Below are positions 52,432-64,000 of a stretch of 64,000 bases of DNA, in pieces. The translations under genes were made by a program, and so were the position numbers. The notes beneath the pieces are model-generated. The model had not been told where the DNA came from, searched no databases, and was given only the letters and a program-made list of their open reading frames with translations. The stretch comes from Muraenolepis orangiensis (lineage: Eukaryota; Chordata; Actinopteri; Gadiformes; Muraenolepididae). Position 1 is the first letter of the stretch. Every line of letters begins with the position of its first letter. The DNA lies in the NCBI GenBank assembly GCA_027704905.1, contig CM051000.1, positions 16,264,694 through 16,328,693 on the forward strand, read 5' to 3'.

Positions 52432-55400
52432 ATGGACGGGCATTACACTGGACTCCATCTGATCATGGGACATCTGTTTCTCTCATGCTTGGGTGAATCT
52501 GGTCCCAGTGATCCCAACTACTTCTTCTACCAAGACTTCCTCAATGGAAATGGCAATGGAGAAAGTAAGCACTTGTGTTACAAATGCTTGTTTAGGCAAG
52601 CATAATTAACCCAAGTTGTTGTTTAACACTGTTCATGACCCGATGCCGTACGCTTTGCCTCCTCACTCCTAACAGTCCATTTCAGTGGTGTGAAGCTGTA
52701 TGTGGACACCGATCCGCAGGCTGTGCTGCCTGTGCGAGGAGGTAATGCCACCCTACCGTGCAAGTACTGGTATGACCCTGAACTCAGCACCACACGGAGG
52801 GTCCGGGTCAAGTGGTCCTGGCTGCCAGCCACCGGAGGCCAAGAGGAGAGGGACGTGCTGGTGGCTATCGGACCACGCAGCCGAAGCTTCGGTGACTTCA
52901 GGTTATTGGTTGTTGTTGACTATCGTCGACATGTATTATATTCTCTATATTTAGGGGGGGGGGGGGGGTTTGTATTGCTTCTGTTGTTGGTGTGTATGTG
53001 GGGGTTTAAATGTTCTCAATCACGCCAAAACTTAGCCACATTGCTAGAAATGGCATGCAGAGAAGAATGTACACAAGCTCAGCCAAACTGACTTTAATTG
53101 ATGAAAGACTGTGTCTGAGCCAAAAACATTCAACACAACCCATTAGTCTACCTTGGTGTCTGACCTTGTGATCTACCATCCGTCTGTCTGTCCACTAGGG
53201 GCCGGGTGCACCTCAGACAGGACTTCCCGGGAGATGCTACCCTGGTGATGAGTGGGCTCCAGCTGAATGAATCGGGCCGCTATCGCTGTGAGGTGGTGGA
53301 CGGCCTGGAGGACAGGAGCGCTATGGTGGATGTGGAGCTGCGAGGTGGGTTTGCGTTCTATGTAATACAGTTTATATGTGTTTCTACAATCCATTACGTG
53401 GATAAGGGACCACTTAAGGATCTGACCCCCCCCCCCTATCATGTATCCATGATACATGATAGGGGGGGAGGGGGGGGCGGGGGTCAGATACTTCTGGTCT
53501 GTGTGGCCCTCAATGTTTAATTCTCCTTCAAAGGCGGTGTGCTGAGTCTCGACGTTAAGGCATGATCTTTTAAATGATCATCATCTTGTCATGTTCTATC
53601 TACTTCATGTTGTGCTTTGTGACTTTTCCGAGCCATCTTGCCATCGGTTTGGCCCAAGTGTTCCTGCCCAAGGCAGTCTCCTCTGCTCCGCCACAGTGAC
53701 ACAGAACTAAGAGAACAAATCCGACATAAGAAAAACATAGTCCAAGTTGCACAAAAATACATTTGAATACAATTTTATACTTTATTTTAACATTATATTG
53801 CTGTCTATATCTTTAACACGGTATTTGTGTCGCCCAACAGTCAAGGGGTGTTTATTGCACAACAGCGCCACCTTCTGCAACCAGCAGTACACAATAATCA
53901 TCAATGATCAATTCACCATCATCAATTTCCAAATGTGTAACCTCTTATGAGTCTGTTTTCTATCTATCTTTTTCCGTTGTCAGTATGGACACAAATGATG
54001 ATCATTACATCATTCATGCTGTTTTATCATATACATTTAGCTTATAATGATTATAGTGTTTGTATTTTTAGTATTGTTAGTAGTTAGTAGTTGTATAATA
54101 CGTGTCCATTAATAACCATGTGTTCCATCTCTTCCATCCAGGTGTGGTATTTCCTTATCAGCCGCCTCACGGCCGCTACCACCTCAACTTCCAGGGGGCA
54201 CGGCAGGTCTGTGAGGAGCAGGACTCCACCCTGGCCACCTTCGACCAGCTTCTCCATTCCTGGAAGGAAGGCCTCAACTGGTGCAACGCGGGCTGGCTGG
54301 CCGACGGGACGGTCCAGTACCCGATCACCAAGCCCAGGGTGCCCTGCGGTGGGCACGGCCTGTCCCCGGGGGTCCGCAACTACGGCAGACGGCACCACCA
54401 CAAACACCGCTATGACGTCTTCTGCTTCTCCTCCTCCATCAGTGGTGAGATGGCTCTCATAGAGCTCCATTTTCTGTTAGAGACTGTTCTGTTTCTGTTT
54501 GCTGTGACTGGCAGGCAAAGTACTAGCGATGATAAATCATGTGCTGTAAGACACTTTGTGGTGGCAAAGGGTATGGTTAAATAGAGCATGATCATGGGAA
54601 AAGACATGCTGGCAGCATGTACCAAGCATGTTCAGAGAGACAATAGGTGCCCATGGTTCTTCTCTGGAACAACCTTCCAGAGAAACAATGGGCTCCCATG
54701 GTTCTTCAAGGAAACAACCTTTTTTATTGTGGGTCATTAAAAGATTTAGGTCTGATATTAACAAAACAAAGGGACCGTCGTGGAGACTGTTGGGAGACTG
54801 TGGTTTGGCGATGGCCGGCCAATACTCTATGGCGGAAAGTAAGGCATGTCTGAAGAAGGCAAGACAGCGTAAGGATCCGGCCCTTCCTCACACGTGAAGC
54901 GGCGCAGATCCTGGTCCAAGCGCTCGTCATCACCCGCCTCGACTACTGCAACTCTCTCCTGGCGGGACTCCCCGCCTCTGCAACCAAGCCCCTCCAACGC
55001 ATCCAGAACGCAGCAGCACGCCTGGTATTCAACCTACCAAAATTCTCCCACGTGACCCCTCTCTTCCGAGATCTCCACTGGCTTCCGGTAAATGCTCGCA
55101 TCAAGTTCAAGACTCTGGTGCTGACCTTTAGGGCAGTCAATGGAACTGCCCCAGCCTACCTCCAGGTGTTGGTCAAACCCTACATCCCAGCCAGAGCGCT
55201 CCGCTCAACTTCTGCCAGGCGACTTGTTCGACCTTCACTGATGACAACCAAACATCGCTCGTCCAAGACCCAGCTCTTCACGGCTCTGGCTCCACAGTGG
55301 TGGAATGAACTCCCGTCTCATGTCAGGACGGCAGAGTCCCTCGCCAGCTTCCGCAAGAGACTCAAGACCCACCTGTTCAGAGTCCACCTGGACTCTCCTT

Positions 55401-56622
55401 GAACCCTCCTTCTCCTTTGTGAAACCCCTAAACTTGCTTAAGTCCTGACATTAATAGCTCTTAGCATGTTGTATATGTTAGCAAGTGTATATCCTTAATG
55501 TTGATAACACGCTCTTATCACAGCTACTTAAGCAGGTGACCTAGCAGTACGAAATTGTGTTATTCATCTTGATTAATAATATGAATACTTGTGAACTGCT
55601 CTATTTTTATGTTCGCGTACCCAGTGTTATGCTATTGTCTGCTTCGACTAATGTACACCTTGTAAGTCGCTTTGGATAAAAGCGTCTGCCAAATGCCCTA
55701 AATGTAAATGTAAATGTAAGGTATTTCCACAATAAAGAAGTGAGGGTGTTGACATTTATCATACTTCTTGGCTTCAGTGCCATGCAAATGCTAACTAACA
55801 TCACAATAATAAATATTACTTTCAATTGGAGAAAGCTGGTCTATGCAAAGAATCTATGAGCTATGAGCTATGAAGCTATGTGTCCCATACCCTCTGTATT
55901 AATGCACATTCTTCAGGGAGGGAGACAATACAAGTCAAGTCAGACTTGACTTGTCAGACAGACATACAGAAATTTGGCACAGTAAATGTTTCAAGTGAAT
56001 CCTCCATTGCACAACTACATTGTAGGATGAACAGTTGTGTAATGGGGTTAGAGACTTGCCGGTGAGTTAGCACTTTACCATCTCGGCCCCTGTCTCTGAG
56101 GACTCTGCATGTTGTCCACAACATATTACAGTTGTTTTTGTCCATCAGTGCTACAGTTTTATTTTTGTCAAAGACAAAGTGTCTCTCTCCCCCCCCCCCC
56201 CCCCCCCACGTGTTCAACAAGGTGTCAATTATTGCAGCAATAATCAGGTCAGGAAGGTGAATGGGACAACAAACTGTGGACTACTGTGTATCTAATCTAA
56301 TCTTAAATCTAACCTTAAGTCTTGTTGTTCCTCAGGGGAAGTCTACTACCTCCCACACCCAGACAAGCTGAACCTGACAGAAGCTCAAGAGGCGTGTCGA
56401 GAGGACGGAGCCCAGATAGCCAAGGTGGGCCAGCTCTACGCTGCCTGGAAATTCACCGGTCTGGACCGCTGCGACGCAGGCTGGATGTCGGACGGCAGCC
56501 TGCGCTATCCCATCGTAACCCCCCGGGAAAACTGTGGTTCCTCTGAGCCCGGGGTGCGAAGCTTCGGATTTCCGCCTCCCCATTACAAGCATGGCGTTTA
56601 CTGCTTCAAATCTGGGGATTAG
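52432..56622 (+). CDS. hapln3: hyaluronan and proteoglycan link protein 3
   Basis: A secreted link protein expected to stabilise hyaluronan-proteoglycan aggregates in the extracellular matrix. Five coding exons: 52432-52564, 52676-52901, 53199-53344, 54142-54444, 56336-56622. They total 1095 nt and 364 aa, with consistent phases. Layout: a weak N-terminal hydrophobic leader (LIMGHLFLSCLG); an Ig V domain about 50-168 (ATLPCKYWYDP, RVKWSW, GRYRCEVVDGLED); Link module 1 about 169-269 (GVVFPYQPPHGRYHLNFQ, WCNAGWLADGTVQYPI, YDVFCF); Link module 2 about 270-364 (VYYLPHPDKLNLTEAQEAC, GVYCFKSGD). The GRVHLRQD and SFGFPPP signatures and the mfge8 neighbour indicate HAPLN3 rather than HAPLN1, 2 or 4. 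Start choice: first in-frame ATG after a clean acceptor. Intron 4 contains an L2 fragment. Confidence 0.95.
53430..53468. other. 18-bp perfect hairpin with G runs in hapln3 intron 3
   Basis: CCCCCCCTATCATGTATC (53430-53447) and its exact reverse complement (53451-53468) are separated by CAT. The 3' arm runs on into further G runs (G8, C, G5), so the sense strand could also form a G-quadruplex. Confidence 0.8.
54890..55718 (+). mobile_element. L2-type LINE 3' fragment in hapln3 intron 4
   Basis: It encodes the L2 C-terminal region (LDYCNSLLAGLPASATKPLQ, VTPLFRDLHWLPVNARIKFK, LAPQWWNELPSHVRTAESLA, LKTHLFRVH). The part from 55052 to 55402 is intact in frame, followed by a 3' UTR and the GTAAGTCGCTTTGGATAAAA tail with ATGTAA repeats at 55657-55718. 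It is 5'-truncated, sense to hapln3. Confidence 0.88.
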
Positions 56623-57091
56623 ATCAAAACATATAGAAAATCGCTGACTTGCGATGGTGCCAGATGTGTCACAGCAGATGAACAGTGCAGTACTCCACAG
56701 GAACTTGGATATGCTATCAGAACATGAGGTGTCTATGACAATACCTTAGTTATTGAGTAAAGTGTATAAGAAAACCCATTACAAACACTGTGCTGTTTCT
56801 CACAGTGCATTATTGGACAGAACATCATCGGCCCGAGAGAGCTTTTTGAATTACAGGGAAAGTTTCACATTAAGATGTAGCCATTGTTTATACCTCACAT
56901 TTTTTGTAATGACTGTAACATTTTTTTTTGTAATCATGTCACTTTTTTCTCTCTCCATAATAGGAGCACACAATCTGATGTTGTTGTGTGATGTTGATGT
57001 GTCCGTGAGAGAGATACCTTTGTGAAATAATGGATATGTCAAATCAATGTACAATGTACTACTCTATTGTTAATGGATTTGTCACCAAAAA

Positions 57092-57097
57092 ATTAAA
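57092..57097 (+). terminator. candidate hapln3 poly(A) signal
   Basis: ATTAAA about 470 nt after the stop codon. No AATAAA was noticed closer. Confidence 0.35.
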
Positions 57098-57158
57098 ATT
57101 ACTATTTTATTACGAGAACAGGGCAACCCCGATACATTGTGTTTCAAATGCTTTTCAG

Positions 57159-57172
57159 CCAGAAGATGGCAG
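57159..57172 (+). promoter_or_regulatory. CTCF-like motif (one mismatch)
   Basis: CCAGAAGATGGCAG departs from the core consensus CCASYAGRKGGCRS only at position 5. Confidence 0.3.
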
Positions 57173-57289
57173 TATCTACAATGACAGCAATCTTTTATAG
57201 TACTTTCCTTGCTTACCGACTGCCGACAATAGCTGATATGGATACGGATAGATGCTATTTATAATGTATCATACTATAATGCATGTTTT

Positions 57290-57408
57290 TGACATTAAAA
57301 CACGTTCCAGGGACACTCTTGTGTCTATAGTCTTGACCTAACAAGATCTGGAAAAGGGTAGCCAGTGCATAATTAACATAACAAATATTGATGAATATAT
57401 TATCCTCA
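57290..57408. repeat. duplicated block X, copy 1
   Basis: It shares GACATTAAAACACGTTCCAG and a long following stretch (gaaaagggtagccagtgcata, aacaaatattgatgaat) with 60446-60572 in the same orientation. Small indels separate the copies. Confidence 0.85.
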
Positions 57409-57606
57409 GACTGTAAAAAATAGGTCTGGATAGATAGATACGGATAGATGCTATTGTATTTACAACAATACTCCATATTAATGTAAAACACAAAACAACA
57501 GTAGTGTATTGAGAGCAAGTGTTGGTAAGTAACGTAACGTAGACTTGCAGCAATCCAACACTTAATTGGGCACGTGGGCTGTTGTGGAGTATATGGTATA
57601 TGTTAC

Positions 57607-57781
57607 ACTGCTCGGTTGACTGCTCTTGCACGGCAACGAAGAACAACTAAATGTAATAACAAAATAGTTAGATAACAAATGTTACTTTTATGCGTGTGTG
57701 TGTGTGTTTGTGTGTGTGTGTGTCTTGCACGGCAACAAAGAACAACAAAATGTAATAACAAAAGATTTTGATAACAAATGT

Positions 57782-57800
<19 letters not shown>
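57607..57800. repeat. short tandem duplication feeding a GT array
   Basis: Segments starting near 57622 and 57722 both read CTTGCACGGCAACRAAGAAC, continue to AACAAATGTTACTTTT, and then enter GT repeats. The copies are about 100 bp apart. Confidence 0.8.
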
Positions 57801-58566
<766 letters not shown>

Positions 58567-58593
58567 CACGCGTGCGTGCGTGCGTGCGTGCGT

Positions 58594-59118
58594 GCAGTAG
58601 GCCTATTATAGAAATGTAATCTGTTCCAGCAGGTGGCAGTAAGTACACGATGCGTCCCAAAAAGTGAATGAACAAAATCCAATTATCTAATTTGGACTAC
58701 TATTTACTGTTGGACATTCCACGGGGTCGATGCCTGCCTGGGTGACTCACCACAAGGAGCCGTTCACTCGGCTCTGGCTCTACAAACTAGTCATTACGCC
58801 GATAAAGGCGCAGGGAAATATACACGCTGCTGAAAAGAGAAAGTGTTTACATTGTTGGCCTACTACACCTTTCTTTCCCCTGTAAAACAAAACAAGAGAT
58901 GCTTGCCAGCAACACCTAAATCCGTGGGTTGAATGATGACGCACATAACAAACCAAAAGGCCAGCAGACAACAACAGCCTGGACACCATGGCCTGTGACC
59001 TGACTTCCAGAATGCAGTACACAAGTGGGACCTAGGTGACTGACAAACCACATGGCCATTTTGTTTACGTTAATTAGGCGATACGAATCGTCTAAGTGCG
59101 TCTACGTGCTTGTTATTG
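58594..59118. repeat. 0.5-kb tandem duplication, copy B
   Basis: A direct repeat of copy A. It carries extra bases near 58800-58810 (gataaaggcg), 58976-58988 and 59089-59093 relative to A, and is preceded by (GCGT)n instead of (GT)n. Confidence 0.93.
58626..58639 (+). promoter_or_regulatory. CTCF-like motif in duplication copy B
   Basis: An exact copy of the motif in copy A, same strand, 533 bp downstream. Confidence 0.45.
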
Positions 59119-59209
59119 TAACAACGGCTGCACATAGGCTACAGTTGATCATTTGATTTTTATTATAATTCATTTTCCATAAAACGAGTCATTCAATTAG
59201 TGTTGAGAG

Positions 59210-60327
59210 CAGGGACGTGCACAGACATTTTCGGGGGCAGGAGCGCAAGTGAGAAAAAGGGCACTTCCCAAAAAATGTTTTAAAACAAAAAGTTTCTGTA
59301 TCATGTAATGATTAAGATCTATCAGCATACAACAAACTAGTACAATTAATTATATAATAAGTTATTAAATGAGCAGCCAACAATCACAATTATGAAGTTA
59401 CTGTTTAAGGCAGGACATTACAAGCAAAAATGTCGTTTTTTCATGTACGTTTTCTTTAATTCTAATGGAAAGAAAACTTCCAAAAAACGAAATGGTGTTT
59501 TACTACCCTGTCTGAATTCATCTATAGATTAAAAGCTAATCTGCATATTTAAACATAACATTTCAGGGGAAATACTGACTTGACGTAAGTAACTATCTGG
59601 GTCATTTGTGAGGTGATATGTTTTGTCTTTTCACCTGCAATGCCTTGGTAAATGCATGCAAATTAGCGCATTTTAATTAGGCCTAGTTAACGCCTAATTA
59701 GCATATCAATGTGGCGATTGTGATGACGTTATTAGATACAAATTGTACTGTATTCATTCACTTATACATTAGCTAGTACCTTAGTTAACTATATTTGTTT
59801 TAGTCTTTTGGCTAATTAGCTGTAAACTCGAGGCACTGGCAGCTTAGTAATTTGTTCATCACCACTCACCTTCAAACAAGCCAAGAAAAGCCGGCATCAC
59901 ATGGGACTGTAAGGTGGGAGGTGCTGCTACCTGTCTGAAGGGACTGTCGATGACTGACCGCACCGCAGACGTGGAGGGAGGGAGGGAGGGTAGAGGGAGG
60001 GAGGGGGGGGGAGGGAGGGAGGGAGGGAGGGAGGGAGGGAGGGGAGGGGGGGAGGGAGGGGGGGGGGGGGGGGGGGAGGGAGGGAGGGTAGAGAGAGCAT
60101 CGGAACTTGACAGTCTAATCTCCTGACCTGATATTTTTTTCTTATATTCAATCAATATATTTTTGGAATTTGTGCGCAAACAGGAGTAGATATACGTATA
60201 TACATTTAAAAATAATAATAATAAATAAATAAAATAAAAAAGCATCCCATAAAAAGGGCACTTTCTCTGTAGGAAGAAAAATGCAGGGGCTCAAGCCCAC
60301 TTTGATGTTTATGTGTGCACGTGCCTG
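59210..60327. mobile_element. non-autonomous hAT transposon, 1118 bp
   Basis: The left terminus is CAGGGACGTGCACAGACA, and the right terminus, reverse-complemented, is CAGGCACGTGCACACATA. The element is flanked by a perfect 8-bp target duplication GTTGAGAG (59202-59209 and 60328-60335). An 8-bp duplication with CAGG-type termini is diagnostic of the hAT superfamily. No transposase frame is present. It contains a GGGA-rich purine tract at about 59973-60088 and an internal inverted repeat TAATTAGGC/GCCTAATTA near 59675-59700. Confidence 0.9.
59973..60088. repeat. (GGGA)n purine-rich array inside the hAT element
   Basis: Tandem GGGA units with pure G stretches. The plus strand is strongly G-quadruplex-prone. 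Confidence 0.92.
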
Positions 60328-60445
60328 GTTGAGAGACTACTAGGCTCGTAGCGATCAGTGATGGGTCATCATTAGCTGTAGCCTAGTGAAAGAACCACGA
60401 ACTGACATATTTCACTTCACACATGTTCACAATGCAGAACAATGA

Positions 60446-60572
60446 CATTAAAACACGTTCCAGGGACCTGTGTCTATAGTCTTGTGACACAAAGTGACCT
60501 AACAAGGTCTGGAAAAGGGTAGCCAGTGCATAAATAACATAACAAATATTGATGAATAAGTTATTATCCTCC
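60446..60572. repeat. duplicated block X, copy 2
   Basis: A direct-orientation copy of 57290-57408 with a ten-base insertion (TGACACAAAG-type) and a few substitutions. It begins about 110 bp after the hAT target duplication. Confidence 0.85.
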
Positions 60573-61880
60573 GCCTTTGTTGTATAAAGTAATTTTTTTC
60601 TATCTGCTTTCTATATTTCTATCTGCTATCAATATAATTCATAATAATAATAATAACAGCTAGCAGCAGTTATGTTATGTTATTATTATTAATAATAATA
60701 ATCATCATCATCATTAGAATTATTTTTATTGTTAGACAATCATCCAAAGAAGACATAACATATTACAGAATTTCCCCCAAAATTAGGTCCAATCTAAAAT
60801 TAATTAGAAAATGCTCCATCTTTCACAAGTTCCTCAAATTGAAAGTAAATATGTAGGCCTGTATGTTCCTTTTGGCTCGTGATTTGGTAGTTGAATCATA
60901 CTCTCATGCGGCCTCTCTGGGATTGTGTCCTCTTCATGCATATGAGACCTATGAAATCCCTGTGTTTGTGGAAATACATCGTACAGTGATGAAGAGAAAA
61001 CGTTTTCCAGAGTCTCATTGATTTATGACAAAATACAGCGTGCAGGATATGCTTAGTGAAGCATTTATAAAACATTTGAATACAACTGTACTCAGAAAAG
61101 CACACGGCAGTCAAGGGGAAAGTGTTTCATAATGGTGAAAGTGGAATGACTTGAGAAAAAAAACTGTTGTTTGAATTGTTGACTTGGTAAGATGTCTCCT
61201 CAATGGCAAGAACTATTCTAGGACGAATCCAGCCACAAATAGATGTATCCTCCTCCCCAAAACTGAGGTTATTGAGGGAGGAGTAAACCGCAGCCTAAGT
61301 GATATTTTGGAATATCCTCTGTAAAACCCTATGGCATTTGTTTGGATAGTTTAAAGCCAAAAAAGTGGTTGTCAAATAACATATTGATGACACCCCTCAG
61401 ATGTGAAGTGTGTTGTTCTTTCTTGGGGAGAAAGCAAGACTTTTTATTTGACAGGGGCCATACAAAAAAACACATTCTAATGCTGATGAACAGGCTGTAG
61501 GGGACAGGGGGGACGTATGACAAGGGGGAACTATGAACAAGGGGGAAGAAAATATCAAATTCAGGCTCTTAAAATGAAAATGATCTAACTGTACCTTCAT
61601 ATAACAATACTACAGGCTATACAATGATCGACTCAATATAATAGTATTCAAGAGTATTCATATTTTCACTTGACATGTATTAACCTATCTTCTCAAGCTA
61701 GAGGCCATATTGAGACAACATACACCACATACACAACATACATATTCTTCAAAGAAACAATTTCACCAATTATGTATGGGTTTTTTTTTTCAAGTACGTG
61801 ATAAAAACAAAGTGTTAGGCGAAAACAGGAGAAACAGGCTTGGGGGCGGGGGCAGTTAGGACAGCAGAATAAGCCTCTGT

Positions 61881-61934
61881 GATTGGCTCCTTGGTTTTGT
61901 TTCTGCCGTCACAAGAAGTGTTTATATAGCCAAT
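61881..61934 (+). promoter_or_regulatory. nmrk2 core promoter (CCAAT/TATA)
   Basis: An inverted CCAAT box (GATTGGCTC, 61881-61889) lies about 33 bp before a TATA-like TATATA (61923-61928) and a direct CCAAT (61930-61934). The start codon is at 62162, so transcription should begin near 61950-61960. Confidence 0.55.
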
Positions 61935-62039
61935 GGTGGCGCTCCGTGCAGTATGTGTAGAAGGAAGGCTGGCCTCTTAGTTCTTTCTGGTGAAAGACTG
62001 CAGCGTAGTGACACCGTCCGGCTTTCACCCTACAAAACA

Positions 62040-62060
62040 ATGGAGGAATTAAGTAGTTGA
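62040..62060 (+). CDS. putative upstream ORF in the nmrk2 leader
   Basis: ATG GAG GAA TTA AGT AGT TGA, six sense codons, in a strong initiation context (A at -3, G at +4), about 100 nt before the main start. It is real only if the leader is unspliced here. Confidence 0.35.
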   Translation: MEELSS

Positions 62061-62161
62061 CGTTTCCTGTAACCTTTTATTTTTAAGCTTTGTTCCGTCT
62101 GATCACCGTGTCCTCGGCCCCGGTTTTCCGCGACGTTCATCTGTTATTTCACGAACCAAAC

Positions 62162-63930
62162 ATGAAGATCATCATCGGCATTGGCGGGTAAGTCCAATGA
62201 ATGGCGTAAAATAGGCAGAACACGTGGAACACGCTTGCCGAGCTGCCGCTTGTTAAAGTCTCTTGTATTGCCTCTTAAATATGTCATACCAAAATATGTG
62301 TTGTATACATTTCCTCTTAACACGTGAAAGTCCAATCCTTTTCGGTGTCTGCAGGAAATGACTTGGCTAAATGGTCGAACTAGCTCTTGTGCATGTGGGC
62401 GTCAGGACATGTGGCCGACCATTGTCACCAAATGTATGTTGTGTGTTGCCTGATGCAGTTTGATAACAATGGCATATTCACCGTTGCTTTTATAGGGTAA
62501 CCAACGGAGGGAAAACCACCCTCACCAACAACTTGATCAAGAACCTCCATAACTGCTGTGTTGTACACCAGGATGACTTCTTCAAGGTGAGTTTCGCATA
62601 GCGCTCTTTTTAGTTTTACAAGTGTACACATGCTATTCGGACAAATACACGTAATGCTAATTACGTGTGCTAATGCTAATATAAACAAATTTCCGTATGC
62701 TGACTTATGTTGCGTTGTTTATGATAATGAGACTTACAAATACTGTGCAACACCCCTTTTTTTTTTTTAGTAGAGCCCTCCTTGTGGCAGAGTAGTACTG
62801 CTGGAATGTACCTTGGTACATCTCATACATGTATGTTTCAGCCCCAAGATCAGATTGAAGTTGGTGAAGATGGCTTTAAGCAGTATGATGGTAAGCCCAG
62901 GTTTTTATGGAAGGGTTTTGTGTGTTGGGCCAATCGCTGCATGTTTCACAAGACATCAGACTAGTTTGCCACCAACACTCACACCTTGTGTTTGTATACA
63001 TGCTCCTTTCCTGCCCCCCCTTACCCTTTTCCCTCTTTCTCCCTCCACCCGCTTTGCTGTAATTGTTCTCGCTGCCGTAGTCATTACTTCTTTGGACATG
63101 GACGCCATGATGAGTACCATCTACGCCTGGATGGAGAACCCAGTGAAGTTTGAGAAGTCTCACGGTGTCAACAACAGCCTGGACGCCAAGATACTCCCCA
63201 AGTCCAACAGCAAGGAGGAGGAAACTCACATCCTCATCGTGGAGGGATTCCTGCTTTACACCTATGGGTGAGACTACCGTCTTAAATGAGGTGGGCAACA
63301 TGTGTGAGCTGCCGTGATGGCTCGGGGAGACGGCTGACCAGCACCTCTTGTGTTCTCTTGCAGACCTTTGATCGACGTACTGAACAAACGCTATTTCATT
63401 TCCATTCCATACGAAGAATGCAAAAAGAGGAGGAGGTATGTGTATGCGTGTGTGTGCGTGTGTGTATGCATGTGTGTCGGTTGGCTAATAGAAGTGTCTT
63501 GTCTGGTCAGCTCAAGGAACTATTCAGTACCAGACCCACCCGGCTTTTTCGACGGCCATGTTTGGCCCATGTACCTGAAACAGAAGGACTTCATGGAGGA
63601 GACTGAAGTTGCTGTTGGTAAGTGTGTGTGTGGGGTGGGGGGGGGGGGGTGGGCTGTACACTTTTTGAAATATGCTTATCTTTCTACCATGGCAAAAGTA
63701 TTTGGTAGACTTTAAGATGTTTCTCTTTATTGTCCCTTTACAGTGCAGCTAGATGGGAGAAGATCCAAGGAACAACTGAACAACTTTGTCTTTGGAGACA
63801 TTCTGAACATCCAGAACCAACAAGCAACGAAGGTGCAGACGTGTTTATTTTAGAGCGGTTGTCTTTTATTGCCTTGAGTTTATATTTGACACTTACCGGT
63901 TTATTCTTGTCCTTTTTGCAGGTCATGTGA
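62162..63930 (+). CDS. nmrk2: nicotinamide riboside kinase 2 (muscle-type)
   Basis: Phosphorylates nicotinamide riboside to NMN with ATP, feeding NAD synthesis. The muscle form is also known as the integrin beta-1 binding protein MIBP. Eight coding exons: 62162-62187, 62496-62586, 62842-62890, 63081-63267, 63364-63435, 63511-63617, 63744-63832, 63922-63930. They total 630 nt and 209 aa. A P-loop GVTNGGKT (residues 9-16), the catalytic-base region HQDDFFKPQDQ (Asp36), ILIVEGFLLYTYGPL, IPYEECKKRRSSRNY and PDPPGFFDGHVWPMYLKQ give the NRK fold. GIGGVTNGGKTTL and the GFKQYD/SLDM/KFEKSHGV blocks favour NMRK2 over NMRK1. The last junction is uncertain: the exon 7 donor (GTGCAG) is weak, and read-through would instead end at TAG 63853 after seven more codons. 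Confidence 0.9.
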
Positions 63931-64000
63931 TCGGCTAAGAAGGGCATCCGGTCAGCCTGCGGCACGACCAACTGCTTTGCCATAACATTTTCTACCTGGT
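63931..64000 (+). other. right edge, probable nmrk2 3' UTR
   Basis: Seventy bases following the proposed stop, cut by the window end. Nothing else can be supported. Confidence 0.5.

Overview
This window is nuclear DNA from a ray-finned (teleost) fish. It holds six vertebrate protein-coding genes with GT-AG introns, fish-type LINE and hAT transposons, and very long dinucleotide arrays. By my own rough tally, simple and minisatellite arrays fill about 7 kb, or a tenth of the window. That density resembles cod-like fishes, but I cannot assign a species. No bacterial-type features, tRNA, rRNA or CRISPR were seen.

Layout, left to right: scg3 (secretogranin III, minus, 3' end beyond the left edge, 2055-8249); rlbp1 (CRALBP, plus, 12104-15375); abhd2 (alpha/beta hydrolase, minus, 20248-31604); two decayed LINEs (34915-38560); mfge8 (lactadherin, plus, 39093-49186); hapln3 (link protein, plus, 52432-56622); a duplication- and transposon-rich interval (57-61 kb); and nmrk2 (nicotinamide riboside kinase, plus, 62162 to about 63930). 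I rebuilt every coding sequence exon by exon. The reading frame closes in all five genes that are complete here: 313, 434, 469, 364 and about 209 aa.

The order and orientation rlbp1-abhd2-mfge8-hapln3 match my memory of human 15q26.1. The outer genes scg3 and nmrk2 lie elsewhere in human, so this is an old syntenic block with fish-specific edges. The genes do not form one pathway. rlbp1 serves the retinoid cycle, scg3 dense-core granules, abhd2 lipid hydrolysis, mfge8 and hapln3 the extracellular matrix and cell surface, and nmrk2 NAD synthesis.

I found no convincing new multi-gene system. The most unusual signals concern DNA and RNA structure. Microsatellites sit exactly at splice sites: a roughly 260-nt CT tract before the first coding exon of abhd2, and an abhd2 donor that is the first GT of a roughly 178-nt GT array. 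A 2-kb minisatellite appears to have grown inside a MITE-like element. A complete hAT element has a perfect 8-bp target duplication. A 0.5-kb tandem duplication carries a CTCF-like motif in each copy. An expanded RE1-like motif lies upstream of scg3, and the tail-to-tail rlbp1/abhd2 pair meets at a compact bidirectional poly(A) region.
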